Assembly (NCBI RefSeq): GCF_016863115.1
Contig: NZ_BOOG01000034.1
Coordinates: 18,792-82,791, forward strand
DNA length: 64,000 nucleotides
Direction of reading: 5' to 3'
Origin: Sphaerimonospora thailandensis
Lineage (GTDB): Bacteria; Actinomycetota; Actinomycetes; Streptosporangiales; Streptosporangiaceae
The position numbers and the translations under genes were made by a program. Shown here in pieces: positions 8,759 through 16,518 of the stretch; the first letter of the stretch is position 1; every line of letters starts with the position of its first letter. The notes below the pieces were generated by a model, which was given only the letters and a program-made list of their open reading frames with translations, did no database searches and was not told the DNA's origin.

Positions 8759-9781
8759 ATGCCCTACAGCGCCGACCTCGACATCCGCATCACGGACTCG
8801 TGCCTGCGGGACGGCTCGCACGCCAAGCAGCACCAGTTCACCGTCGAGCACGTCAGGTCCATCGTCGCCGCGCTCGATGACGCGGGCGTGCCGGTCATCG
8901 AGGTGACGCACGGCGACGGCCTCGGCGGTTCTTCGTTCAACTACGGCTTCAGTCACACTCCGGAGCAGGAGCTGATCAAGGCCGCGGTCGCCACGGCCAG
9001 GCGCGCCAAGATCGCCTTCCTGATGCTGCCCGGTGTCGGCGTCAAGGACGACATCCGCGAGGCCGCCGACAACGGTGCGAGCATCTGCCGGATCGCCACG
9101 CACTGCACCGAGGCCGACGTCTCCATCCAGCACTTCGGCCTGGCCCGGGAGCTCGGCCTGGAGACCGTCGGGTTCCTGATGATGTCGCACAGCCAGCCGC
9201 CGGAGGTGCTGGCCAGGCAGGCGCGGATCATGGCGGACGCCGGGTGCCAGTGCGTGTACGTCGTCGACTCGGCGGGCGCGTTGATCATGGAGCAGACCAG
9301 CGACCGGATCGCCGCCCTCGTGGCCGAGCTCGGCTCCGACGCCCAGGTCGGCTTCCACGGCCATGAGAACGTCGGGCTCGGGGTCGCCAACTCGATCCTC
9401 GCCGTGCGGGCCGGTGCCCAGCAGATCGACGGTTCGGTGCGGAGGTTCGGCGCGGGCGCGGGCAACACGCCGCTGGAGGCGTTCGCCGCCGTCACCGAGA
9501 AGCTCGGCATCCGCACCGGCATCGACACCCTCAAGATCATTGACGCCGCCGAGGACGTGGTACGCCCGATCATGGACGGCGAGTGCCTGCTCGACCGGAT
9601 GACGCTGACCATGGGCTACGCGGGCGTCTACTCCAGCTTCCTCAAGCACGCCGATCGTCAGGCGAAGAAGTACGGCGTGTCCGGCGCCGAGATCCTCATC
9701 GAGGCCGGGCGCCGCAAGCTGATCGGCGGGCAGGAAGACCAGCTCATCGAGATCGCGGTCGCCCTCGCGGCGAAGAAGTGA
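8759..9781 (+). CDS. hsaF: 4-hydroxy-2-oxohexanoate aldolase (HsaF)
   Basis: A 340-residue class II pyruvate aldolase of the DmpG family. The N-terminal [15 protein letters not shown] carries the conserved Arg-Asp pair of the active site (Arg17, Asp18 region), and [11 protein letters not shown] supplies the two metal-ligand histidines near residue 200. HsaF splits 4-hydroxy-2-oxohexanoate into pyruvate and propanal, which is passed to HsaG. An AAGGAG ribosome site precedes the ATG. Confidence 0.93.
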   Translation: MPYSADLDIRITDSCLRDGSHAKQHQFTVEHVRSIVAALDDAGVPVIEVTHGDGLGGSSFNYGFSHTPEQELIKAAVATARRAKIAFLMLPGVGVKDDIREAADNGASICRIATHCTEADVSIQHFGLARELGLETVGFLMMSHSQPPEVLARQARIMADAGCQCVYVVDSAGALIMEQTSDRIAALVAELGSDAQVGFHGHENVGLGVANSILAVRAGAQQIDGSVRRFGAGAGNTPLEAFAAVTEKLGIRTGIDTLKIIDAAEDVVRPIMDGECLLDRMTLTMGYAGVYSSFLKHADRQAKKYGVSGAEILIEAGRRKLIGGQEDQLIEIAVALAAKK

Positions 9782-9789
9782 GACAAGCT

Positions 9790-10974
9790 ATGACAAATCC
9801 GGTTCTGGAAGCGGTCACCCAACGGGCCGAGGAGATCGCCGCCCTCGGCCCCTCCAACGAGGCGCTGGGCCGGCTGGACGACCAGGCGGCCAAGGTGCTG
9901 CGCGAGACGGGCGTCATCCGGATGCTGCAGCCGAAGACCCACGGCGGCCTCGAGGTGCACCCCCGGGAGTTCGCCGAGACCGTGATGAAGATCGCGAGCC
10001 TGGACGGTTCGACCGGCTGGGTGGCCGGCGTCGTCGGCGTGCACCCGTGGGAGATGGCGTTCGCCGACCCCAGGGTGCAGCAGGAGGTCTGGGGGGAGAA
10101 CCAGGACACCTGGATGGCCTCGCCGTACGCGCCGATGGGCGTCGCCCGGCCGGTCGAGGGCGGCTACATCTTCAACGGCCGCTGGCAGTTCTCCTCCGGG
10201 ACCGACCACTGCGACTGGATCTTCCTCGGCGGCATCCTCGGCGACGCCGAAGGCAATCGGACCCAGCCGCCGCAGCAGCTGCACCTGATCCTGCCGCGCT
10301 CCGACTACGAGATCGTCGAGGACTCCTGGAACGTCGTCGGCCTGCGCGGGACCGGCAGCAAGGACATCATCGTCAAGGACGCGTTCGTCCCCGACTACCG
10401 GGTCATCCCGGTCGCGAAGGTGTTCGACGGCAGCGCCGTCAGGGAGGCGGGGCTGACCAACCCGACCTACCTCCTGCCGTTCTCCGTCGCCTTCCCGCTC
10501 GGCATCACCGCGTCGGTGATCGGCATCGCCGAGGGCGCGCTCGCCCACCACATGACCTACCAGAAGGGCCGCGTCCAGATCACCGGCACCAAGATCAAGG
10601 ATGATCCGTACGTGCTCTACGCGATCAGCGAGGCGGCGGCGGAGATCGCGGCGGCCCGCGCGGCGCTGCTCGACAACGTCTCGCGCATGTACGACGCCGT
10701 CGTCGCGGGCCGTGAGATCACCTTCGACGACCGCGCGGTGGGCCGGCGCACCCAGGTCCAGGCGGCCTGGCGGGCGGTGCGCGCGGTCGACGAGATCGTG
10801 GCGAGGTCGGGTGGCAACGCCATGCGCGTGGACAACCCCATCCAGCGCTTCTGGCGGGACGCCCACGTGGGCCTGACCCACGCCATCCACGTGCCGGGCG
10901 CGGTCTTCCACGTCTCGGCGCTGACCCAGCTCGGCATCGAGCCGCCCCAGGGCCCGATGCGTTCGATGATCTGA
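9790..10974 (+). CDS. HsaA-like flavin-dependent monooxygenase, paralogue 1
   Basis: A 394-residue acyl-CoA dehydrogenase-fold monooxygenase (group D flavin hydroxylase). The segments GVIRMLQPKTHGGLE, SLDGSTGWVAGVVGVHPWEMA and WNVVGLRGTGSKDIIVKD match the HsaA/HpaB-type oxygenase family, and there is no glutamate base of true acyl-CoA dehydrogenases that I can identify. The ATG at 9790 lies 9 bases after the hsaF stop. The gene at 21286-22464 looks closer to HsaA, especially at its C-terminus, so this copy may hydroxylate a different intermediate, such as one with a side chain or extra ring hydroxyls. It ends in a tandem repeat that begins at its stop codon. Confidence 0.8.
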   Translation: MTNPVLEAVTQRAEEIAALGPSNEALGRLDDQAAKVLRETGVIRMLQPKTHGGLEVHPREFAETVMKIASLDGSTGWVAGVVGVHPWEMAFADPRVQQEVWGENQDTWMASPYAPMGVARPVEGGYIFNGRWQFSSGTDHCDWIFLGGILGDAEGNRTQPPQQLHLILPRSDYEIVEDSWNVVGLRGTGSKDIIVKDAFVPDYRVIPVAKVFDGSAVREAGLTNPTYLLPFSVAFPLGITASVIGIAEGALAHHMTYQKGRVQITGTKIKDDPYVLYAISEAAAEIAAARAALLDNVSRMYDAVVAGREITFDDRAVGRRTQVQAAWRAVRAVDEIVARSGGNAMRVDNPIQRFWRDAHVGLTHAIHVPGAVFHVSALTQLGIEPPQGPMRSMI

Positions 10975-11034
10975 GAACCCGGACGATCTGAGAACCCGGG
11001 CGATCTGAGAACCCGGACGATCTGAGAACCACAA
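10967..11034 (+). repeat. 17-bp x 4 tandem repeat starting at a stop codon
   Basis: Four copies of a 17-base unit (type CGATCTGAGAACCCGGA) run from 10967 to 11034. The first copy contains the TGA stop of the HsaA-like gene (10972-10974). Because 17 is not a multiple of 3, the TGAs at 10972, 10989, 11006 and 11023 fall in all three frames. Confidence 0.9.
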
Positions 11035-11050
11035 CGGCGGCCAGAACCGG

Positions 11051-11101
11051 AAAGGCCCCGCCGGCGCGCGTCTCTCCCTCCAACGCGCCGGCGGGGCCTT
11101 T
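11051..11101. terminator. Strong bidirectional terminator
   Basis: An 18-bp perfect stem (11051-11068 with 11084-11101) begins AAAGGCCCC and ends GGGGCCTTT around a 15-base loop. It carries T/A tracts on both strands and lies between the convergent HsaA-like gene and secDF. Confidence 0.9.
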
Positions 11102-11114
11102 CGACTGCCCGGCC

Positions 11115-11142
11115 TTTCAGGCCCGGGTTTTCAGGCCCGGGC
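11115..11142. repeat. 14-bp direct duplication downstream of secDF
   Basis: TTTCAGGCCCGGGT (11115-11128) is followed directly by TTTCAGGCCCGGGC (11129-11142). It lies just beyond the secDF stop and is another example of short tandem copies at a gene 3' end. Confidence 0.75.
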
Positions 11143-11156
11143 TTTTCGAGGTCGGC

Positions 11157-13403
11157 TCAGAGCACCGCGCCCGATCCCTCGCGGACGCGGGGCGCGCGCC
11201 GCTTGGTGCTCGGCGACGGCGGCGGCTGCTTGCTGAACCTCTCCAGCACGATCGCCGCCGGCCCGGCCAGGAACGACGACGACAGCGTGCCCACGACGAT
11301 GCCGATGAGCAGGGCGATCGCGAAGTCCCGCAGCGAGTCGCCGCCGAACACGGCCAGCGCCGCCAAGATGAACAGCGCGCCGAGGCCGGTGTTCACCGTG
11401 CGCGGCACGGTCTGCAGGATCGCCGAGTTCACGACGCGGTCGAACGGCTCCTTGCGCTGCAGCGGCCACAGCTCACGGACCCGGTCGAAGAGCACGACCT
11501 TGTCGTTCACCGAGTAACCGATGATCGTGAGCATGGACGCGAGGAAGACGCCGTCGATGGGTTTGCCCAGCCAGGCGAACGTGCCGACGACGACCGCGGT
11601 GTCCACGAACAACGCGATCACGGCGGCCGTGCCGAACGTCCACCTGAACCGGATCGCCAGGTAGAGGAGCTGCGCGGCCAGCGCGACGGCGAGCGCGATG
11701 AGGGCGTTGCGGCGCAGCTCCTCGCCGAGGCTGGGGCCGATGAGCTCGTCGCGCCGCTTGGTGACGTCGCCGACCTCCTTGTCGAGCGCTTTCTCGATGC
11801 GGATCACCTCGTCAGAGGTGATCTGCCCGGTACGCACGGAGATGGCGTCGTCCGACCGCTGCACGACCGCCGAGGGGAACCCGGCGTCCGTGACCGCCTG
11901 CCTGGCCACCCCGGCGTCGACGGGCTTGGTGGTGGCGAACTCCATGATCCGGCCGCCGGTGAACTCCACACCGAAGTTCAGCCCCCGGCCGAACAGCCCC
12001 ACGGCCACCACCACGAGCAGCCCGGCCGCGACGGCGAGCCACAGCCGCCTGCCGCCCATGAGGTCCGGGTTGCGCTTGGTCAGCCAGGACCTGACCCGGC
12101 CGATCGAGCCGAGTCCCGACACCTTCGGGCCGATCCTGCCGATCAGCATCTGGGTGAGCACCCGGGTGATCAGCATCGCCGAGACCAGCGAGGCGAGCAC
12201 ACCGATGGCCAGCGTCACGCCGAAGCCCTTCACCGGCCCGGAAGCCAGCCAGAACAGCAGGCCGGCGGCGAGCAGGGTGGTGATGTTGGAGTCGGCGATC
12301 GCGCTCCAGGCGTTCTTGAATCCACGGTCCAAAGACGCCTTGAGGCCGCGTTGCGGCGCTTCGCCGTACTCCTCCCTGGCCCGTTCGAAGACCAGCACGT
12401 TGGCGTCCACCGCCATACCGATCGCGAGGACGAAACCAGCCAGGCCGGGCAGCGTGAGCGTGGCGCCCATGGCGACCAGACCGGCGTACGAGATCAGGCC
12501 GTAGCAGGCGAGCGCGATCGCGGCCATCACACCCACCAGGCGGTAGATGACGCCGATGAACAACGCGGTCAGGATCACGCCGACGATGGCGGCCTTGGCG
12601 CTCGCCTCGATGGCGTCGGCGCCGAGGGTCGGGCCGACCGTGCGCTGCTCGACCAGCTCCAGCGGCACCGGCAGCGAACCGCCCTTGATCAGCACCGCCA
12701 GGTTCTGCGCCTCCTCGGCGGTGAACGACCCGGTGATCTGCGTGGTGCCGCCGGAGATGCCGGCCTTGCAGCCGATCGACTCGTCCACCTGCGGCGAGGA
12801 GATGACCTCGTTGTCGAGCACGATGGCGACCCGGCGCTTGGGATCGCCGACCGGCTCGCAGGCCGCGTTGCCGGTCAGCTCCCGCCAGGGGCCCGCCTCC
12901 TTGAAGTCGATGGTGACGAACCATCCGGGACCCATCTGGGGGTCGCTGCGCGCCGCGGCGTCCTTGACGCCGGCGCCGCTGATGGCCACCGGGCCGAGCT
13001 TCAGCTTCTGGCCGCTCTCGTCCGCGACGGCGTCTTTGTCGTCGGCCTCGGCGACGCCGAGCACCGCGTGGAAGTTGAGCTGCGCGGTCTTGCCGATGAC
13101 CTTGGCGGCCTCGCGCGGGTCGAGCACGCCGGGCAGCTCGACGATGATCCGCTTCTCGCCGGAGCGGACCAGGGTGGGATCGACGACTCCGAGGGCGTCC
13201 GCGCGGCGCCGGAGCACGTCGAGAGCACGGTCGGTGGACTCCGCGTCCGCCTTGACCGTGGGAGTGTCTTTCGTCTCGAAGACGAGTTGGGTGCCGCCGC
13301 GCAGGTCCAGACCCAGGCGCGGGGCCATGGTCAGGGCCAGCAGCAGCGAGGACGCGATGACGGCGAGCGCCGCCAGCGCGCGCCACAAGGGCGCACGTGA
13401 CAT
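11157..13403 (-). CDS. secDF: Protein translocase SecDF fusion
   Basis: A membrane protein of 748 residues that fuses SecD and SecF, which drive proton-powered late steps of Sec export. The ATG at 13403 has GGAGG five bases upstream, so it is preferred to the GTG at 13415. The SecD half has the LGLDLRGGTQLVFE motif near residue 30, a large periplasmic domain, and a membrane bundle with AIGMAVDANVLVFERAREE. The SecF half begins near residue 440 with LNFGVEFTGGRIMEF and contains TIIGYSVNDKVVLFDRVRE. About twelve membrane segments are expected. It is unrelated to steroid breakdown; the small secreted protein gene just upstream is probably in the same transcript. Confidence 0.94.
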   Translation of the reverse strand: MSRAPLWRALAALAVIASSLLLALTMAPRLGLDLRGGTQLVFETKDTPTVKADAESTDRALDVLRRRADALGVVDPTLVRSGEKRIIVELPGVLDPREAAKVIGKTAQLNFHAVLGVAEADDKDAVADESGQKLKLGPVAISGAGVKDAAARSDPQMGPGWFVTIDFKEAGPWRELTGNAACEPVGDPKRRVAIVLDNEVISSPQVDESIGCKAGISGGTTQITGSFTAEEAQNLAVLIKGGSLPVPLELVEQRTVGPTLGADAIEASAKAAIVGVILTALFIGVIYRLVGVMAAIALACYGLISYAGLVAMGATLTLPGLAGFVLAIGMAVDANVLVFERAREEYGEAPQRGLKASLDRGFKNAWSAIADSNITTLLAAGLLFWLASGPVKGFGVTLAIGVLASLVSAMLITRVLTQMLIGRIGPKVSGLGSIGRVRSWLTKRNPDLMGGRRLWLAVAAGLLVVVAVGLFGRGLNFGVEFTGGRIMEFATTKPVDAGVARQAVTDAGFPSAVVQRSDDAISVRTGQITSDEVIRIEKALDKEVGDVTKRRDELIGPSLGEELRRNALIALAVALAAQLLYLAIRFRWTFGTAAVIALFVDTAVVVGTFAWLGKPIDGVFLASMLTIIGYSVNDKVVLFDRVRELWPLQRKEPFDRVVNSAILQTVPRTVNTGLGALFILAALAVFGGDSLRDFAIALLIGIVVGTLSSSFLAGPAAIVLERFSKQPPPSPSTKRRAPRVREGSGAVL

Positions 13404-13439
13404 TCGAGCCTCCACAGGCTTGTCGTTATGGGAAACGTG

Positions 13440-13823
13440 TCACTGCTCTGTGGAGGGCGGCGCTCTGGCCGGGACGGTCGACGTGTTCGCGGGCACGGGC
13501 ACGTCGCGGCCCGCCGAAGGGTTCTCGCCCGCGATGAGGAGAGAGCGGTGCGGCATGGCCACCGGAAGCACGGCCAGGCCGCCCGGCGTGGCGTGCGCGC
13601 CGGAGCGCAAATGGAGCCGGGGCACCCGGTGCTGCTGCTGGGCCACCCCGGGCCGGGGCAGGCGCCACTGCTCGGCTGTGGCGTGGTCATCGGCCCATTG
13701 CAACGCGGTGTAGGCGGTGCCGGCCCGATGGGCCGCCGCCTGTGCGTCCGCCGGGGCAGCACCCGCCGCCAGGAAGAACGCGGGCAGCAGAAGGAGCAAC
13801 GCGGCGGTCAGTCTGCTCCGCAT
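13440..13823 (-). CDS. Small secreted protein of unknown function
   Basis: A 127-residue protein with a clear signal peptide: MRSRLTAALLLLLPAFFLAAGAAPADA, with probable cleavage after an A-x-A near residue 27. The ATG at 13823 is chosen because GGAGG lies just upstream. The mature part is rich in Ala, Pro and His, contains only scattered charged segments, and matches no family I recognise. It is 36 bases upstream of secDF on the same strand, suggesting co-transcription with the export machinery. Confidence 0.55.
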   Translation of the reverse strand: MRSRLTAALLLLLPAFFLAAGAAPADAQAAAHRAGTAYTALQWADDHATAEQWRLPRPGVAQQQHRVPRLHLRSGAHATPGGLAVLPVAMPHRSLLIAGENPSAGRDVPVPANTSTVPARAPPSTEQ

Positions 13824-13873
13824 CGTCCCTCCTCTCCCGTTTAACACGTCACCGTATCCGCTAACCCTGTTGG

Positions 13874-14317
13874 GTGAACGCCACCAGGATCGGGAATGGG
13901 ATAACGATGGTGCTCTTTTTCGCAGGCTGGGTTATGGTCGGCATCATGGCGACCTCGCGGCGGAGCAGACCCGGGTTCACCGCCTTTTCGGTGGCGGTGG
14001 GCCTGCTCGTGCTCGCCCTGATGCTCATCGCATCGTCGCCGGCCTGGTACGGCAGCGACCCTGCCCAGCGCACGATGGGAGCGGCCGCCGGGGTCTGGAC
14101 GCCCGGGGCGTGGATGGCCCCGTCGTCGACGGCGCCGACCACCGCGGTCGCCTCCGAGCAACCACCGGCCTTCTGGCGGCTCCGTCACCCGGCGACCTCC
14201 GGGGCGGCGAACCAGCCGTCATTCCGCATGCCCGCCTGGCCCGATCCGGGCGCGATACGCAGCCCACAGCAGACGGCACATCGCACCGCGGGTTCGCGAA
14301 GTCCTCCAGCCATCTGA
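13874..14317 (+). CDS. Putative small membrane protein
   Basis: An open frame of 147 residues from a GTG at 13874. It predicts two membrane segments, one around residues 10-25 (ITMVLFFAGWVMVGIMA) and one around 35-54 (FTAFSVAVGLLVLALMLIA). A Pro/Ala/Ser-rich tail without recognisable domains follows. Internal ATGs at about 13907 and 13946 are alternative starts. No good ribosome site is visible for any of them. The two hydrophobic stretches argue for a real protein, but the C-terminal half could be non-coding. Confidence 0.4.
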   Translation: MNATRIGNGITMVLFFAGWVMVGIMATSRRSRPGFTAFSVAVGLLVLALMLIASSPAWYGSDPAQRTMGAAAGVWTPGAWMAPSSTAPTTAVASEQPPAFWRLRHPATSGAANQPSFRMPAWPDPGAIRSPQQTAHRTAGSRSPPAI

Positions 14318-14464
14318 TCGCTCGTTCTCACACCCGACACGAGGCGCATCGCGCCGGTCGGGCGTTTACGCGTACCGACCGGATTTCCGCGCGCCCGACC
14401 AGTTCCTCCAGGGAGCCGACCGGAGCAGCGCGCGCCGCGTTCGTTGATTTGGAGTGATGCCATC

Positions 14465-14743
14465 ATGGCAGAGATCGGATCGGCTCGCCGCCTGATGGAG
14501 GATTATCAGCGGCACATCGTACAGCTCGCGGAGCTTCGCGTGCTGCTGGAGGAGCGGCTCGGCGCGGCCGACGCCGGACTCGACGACATCGCCGAGATAG
14601 AGGCGGCCATCGAGCGGATGGACCTCGGGTTGTACGGCACCTGCCGACGGTGCGAGGCGTTCATCCCGGTCGCCCAGCTCCGGCTCGCCCCGCACAAGCA
14701 GGAGTGCGCGGCCTGCCGGGAGCGCATGCGGATGAGCGCATGA
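14465..14743 (+). CDS. DksA/TraR-type C4 zinc-finger protein 1
   Basis: A 92-residue protein from the ATG at 14465, with GGAG upstream. An N-terminal helical region (about residues 5-60) is followed by a C4 zinc finger with CRRC and CAAC pairs. The family binds RNA polymerase in the secondary channel or acts as small zinc-finger regulators; short actinobacterial members are poorly characterised. A second family member is encoded about 200 bases downstream, so the pair may be a local duplication. Confidence 0.85.
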   Translation: MAEIGSARRLMEDYQRHIVQLAELRVLLEERLGAADAGLDDIAEIEAAIERMDLGLYGTCRRCEAFIPVAQLRLAPHKQECAACRERMRMSA

Positions 14744-14938
14744 CAGCCGTCGCCCGGCCCGCCGGCCGGGCGATCTGACGACAACCGCAGGCCGCGGATC
14801 AACTGACCACTGATATCCCGCTCCGGCCCGGCTCATGTGCCCGCCGGTGCGATCAGGCCTGCCCATGCGGGCCATCACCTGACTCGACGATCACGCATCG
14901 GGACCTTCCCGTGCCTCCCCACCGAAAGGATTTCGATC

Positions 14939-15280
14939 ATGACCACAAGTGACGAGTTCACCGGGATCAGCGACGTGCAGATGCGGCTCATCCGTGAGGA
15001 GCTGGAAGAGCAGCTCTCCCGGCGCAACACCCAGTTGCGCGACCTCAGGTCAGTAGTGGACGGCGGTGGGGGCGAGGCCCTGGCGCGGCTGGACGCGCTC
15101 GCCGACATCGCGTCCACGGAGCGGGCGATCGCGGAGGTCAGCAAGAGCCTGGCGCGGATGGACGACGGATCGTTCGGCACGTGCGCCGACTGCGCCAAGG
15201 AGATCCCGTTCAACCGGCTGAAGATCCGGCCGCTCACCCGTTACTGCATCAACTGCCAGCGGCGTCACGAGACTCGCTGA
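14939..15280 (+). CDS. DksA/TraR-type C4 zinc-finger protein 2
   Basis: A 113-residue protein. The ATG at 14939 follows GAAAGGA, so the longer frame from 14837 is not used. Helices with acidic and basic runs (VQMRLIREELEEQLSRR) form the coiled-coil part, and CADC near residue 83 with CINC near residue 104 form the zinc finger. It resembles its upstream neighbour and general TraR/DksA proteins. It is followed by a strong hairpin at 15294-15327. Confidence 0.88.
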   Translation: MTTSDEFTGISDVQMRLIREELEEQLSRRNTQLRDLRSVVDGGGGEALARLDALADIASTERAIAEVSKSLARMDDGSFGTCADCAKEIPFNRLKIRPLTRYCINCQRRHETR

Positions 15281-15293
15281 GGAGCCTGTGAGA

Positions 15294-15327
15294 AACGGCG
15301 GTCCCGCCGTCCACCGGGGCCGCCGTT
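15294..15327 (+). terminator. Terminator after zinc-finger gene 2
   Basis: AACGGCGG (15294-15301) pairs with CCGCCGTT (15320-15327), with extra pairing inside the loop. It lies 13 bases past the stop codon. Confidence 0.65.
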
Positions 15328-15501
15328 CTCGACCGCTCACCCACAACCGCGACCTCGCCGCTCCACTCGGGTGAGCGCCGACACGGTCGCACGCCCGATG
15401 CCCCGGCTCGCCCCGATCACCATTGCGAGCGGTTTATCCCGCTTTATGGCCGCTTTCGCGGGCCCATCGTCCAGGGCTCCCATGTAGGGAAAAGCGCGAA
15501 T

Positions 15502-15517
15502 TCTCACTGAGCGGGAA
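15502..15517. promoter_or_regulatory. Putative IclR-type operator, site 4
   Basis: TCTCACTGAGCGGGAA matches the recurring palindrome in its right half and centre. It lies 76 bases upstream of the hsaC start. Confidence 0.45.
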
Positions 15518-15592
15518 GCGCGGTACGACCCTCTCGCCTGTCTGCCACTTTTGAAGCAAAACCGCGACCTCAACGGGCAGATTGGTGGACAA

Positions 15593-16507
15593 GTGACGCA
15601 GATCCGGGGACTTGGATATCTCAAGGTCCAGACGCGTGACATCGGACGATGGCGTGATCTCGTGATCGACGGGCTCGGCTTCGCCGAGGGGTCCGGGCCG
15701 GACCCGGCGGGCCTGTACCTGCGCATGGACGAGCGCCGAGCGCGGCTGGCATTGCTGCCCGGGGACTGCGACCGGGTGCTCGCCGTCGGCTGGGAGGTTC
15801 GCGACCAGTTCGCGCTGGCCGCGGTCGGCCGCGCCGTGGAGGCGTCCGGCACGCCGGTGAAGGTGCTCTCCGACGAGGAGGCCGCCGAGCGGGACGCCGA
15901 GCAGGTGATCACGTTCACCGATCCGGCGGGCATCCCCGTGGAGGTCTACTTCGGTCCCGTGCTCGACCACAGCCCGGTCATCACCGGGAGGGGCCAGCGG
16001 TTCGTGACCGGTGCGCAGGGGATGGGCCACGTCGTGATCCCCACCACCGCGATGGAGGAGACCGTCTCCTTCTACACCGAGGTGCTCGGTTTCCTGCCGC
16101 GCGGCGCCATCAAGATGGGCGGCGGCAGGCCGCCGTACCGGCGGGTGCGCTTCTTGGGAGTCAACCAGCGCCACCACAGCCTCGCCATCTGCCCGGCCGG
16201 CTACGCCGGGGACCCGGGCCTGGTGCACCTGATGGTCGAGGTCGACACCCTCGACGCGGTCGGCATGGCGCTCGACCGGGTGCGGGAGCTCGGCTTCTCC
16301 ATCTCCTCCACCCTGGGCCGGCACACCAACGACAAGATGGTCTCCTTCTACGTCCGCGCCCCCGGTGGCTGGGACATCGAGTACGGCACCGAGGGCATGC
16401 TCGTCGACGAGACGCACTACACGGCCGAGGAGATCACCGCGGACAGCTACTGGGGCCACGACTGGTCCGGGTCCGAGCCGCTGGCCACGTTCGTTCCGAA
16501 GGCATGA
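15593..16507 (+). CDS. hsaC: 3,4-DHSA extradiol dioxygenase (HsaC)
   Basis: A two-domain VOC-fold extradiol dioxygenase of 304 residues from the GTG at 15593, which begins right at the conserved TQIRGLGYL. The iron ligands are His146 (GMGHVV), His212 (LVHLMVEV) and Glu263 (DIEYGTEG), in the expected C-terminal domain. RHHSLAI and GRHTNDKM are further signature elements. HsaC cleaves the ring A catechol 3,4-DHSA to 4,9-DSHA, the substrate of HsaD. It is separated from the other hsa genes by the secDF/zinc-finger block but carries its own copy of the putative operator. Confidence 0.94.
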   Translation: MTQIRGLGYLKVQTRDIGRWRDLVIDGLGFAEGSGPDPAGLYLRMDERRARLALLPGDCDRVLAVGWEVRDQFALAAVGRAVEASGTPVKVLSDEEAAERDAEQVITFTDPAGIPVEVYFGPVLDHSPVITGRGQRFVTGAQGMGHVVIPTTAMEETVSFYTEVLGFLPRGAIKMGGGRPPYRRVRFLGVNQRHHSLAICPAGYAGDPGLVHLMVEVDTLDAVGMALDRVRELGFSISSTLGRHTNDKMVSFYVRAPGGWDIEYGTEGMLVDETHYTAEEITADSYWGHDWSGSEPLATFVPKA

Positions 16508-16518
16508 GGGGCGGGATC

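Noticed and set aside
7883..9649. A 588-codon minus-strand frame opposite hsaG and hsaF
   Set aside because: Low-complexity composition and no motif; the plus-strand enzymes have full catalytic signatures.
10967..11034. The 17-bp repeats as a possible CRISPR array
   Set aside because: The units are directly adjacent with no spacers, and no cas genes are present.
12351..13400. A 349-codon plus-strand frame opposite secDF
   Set aside because: It is a shadow of the SecDF gene with no recognisable protein features.
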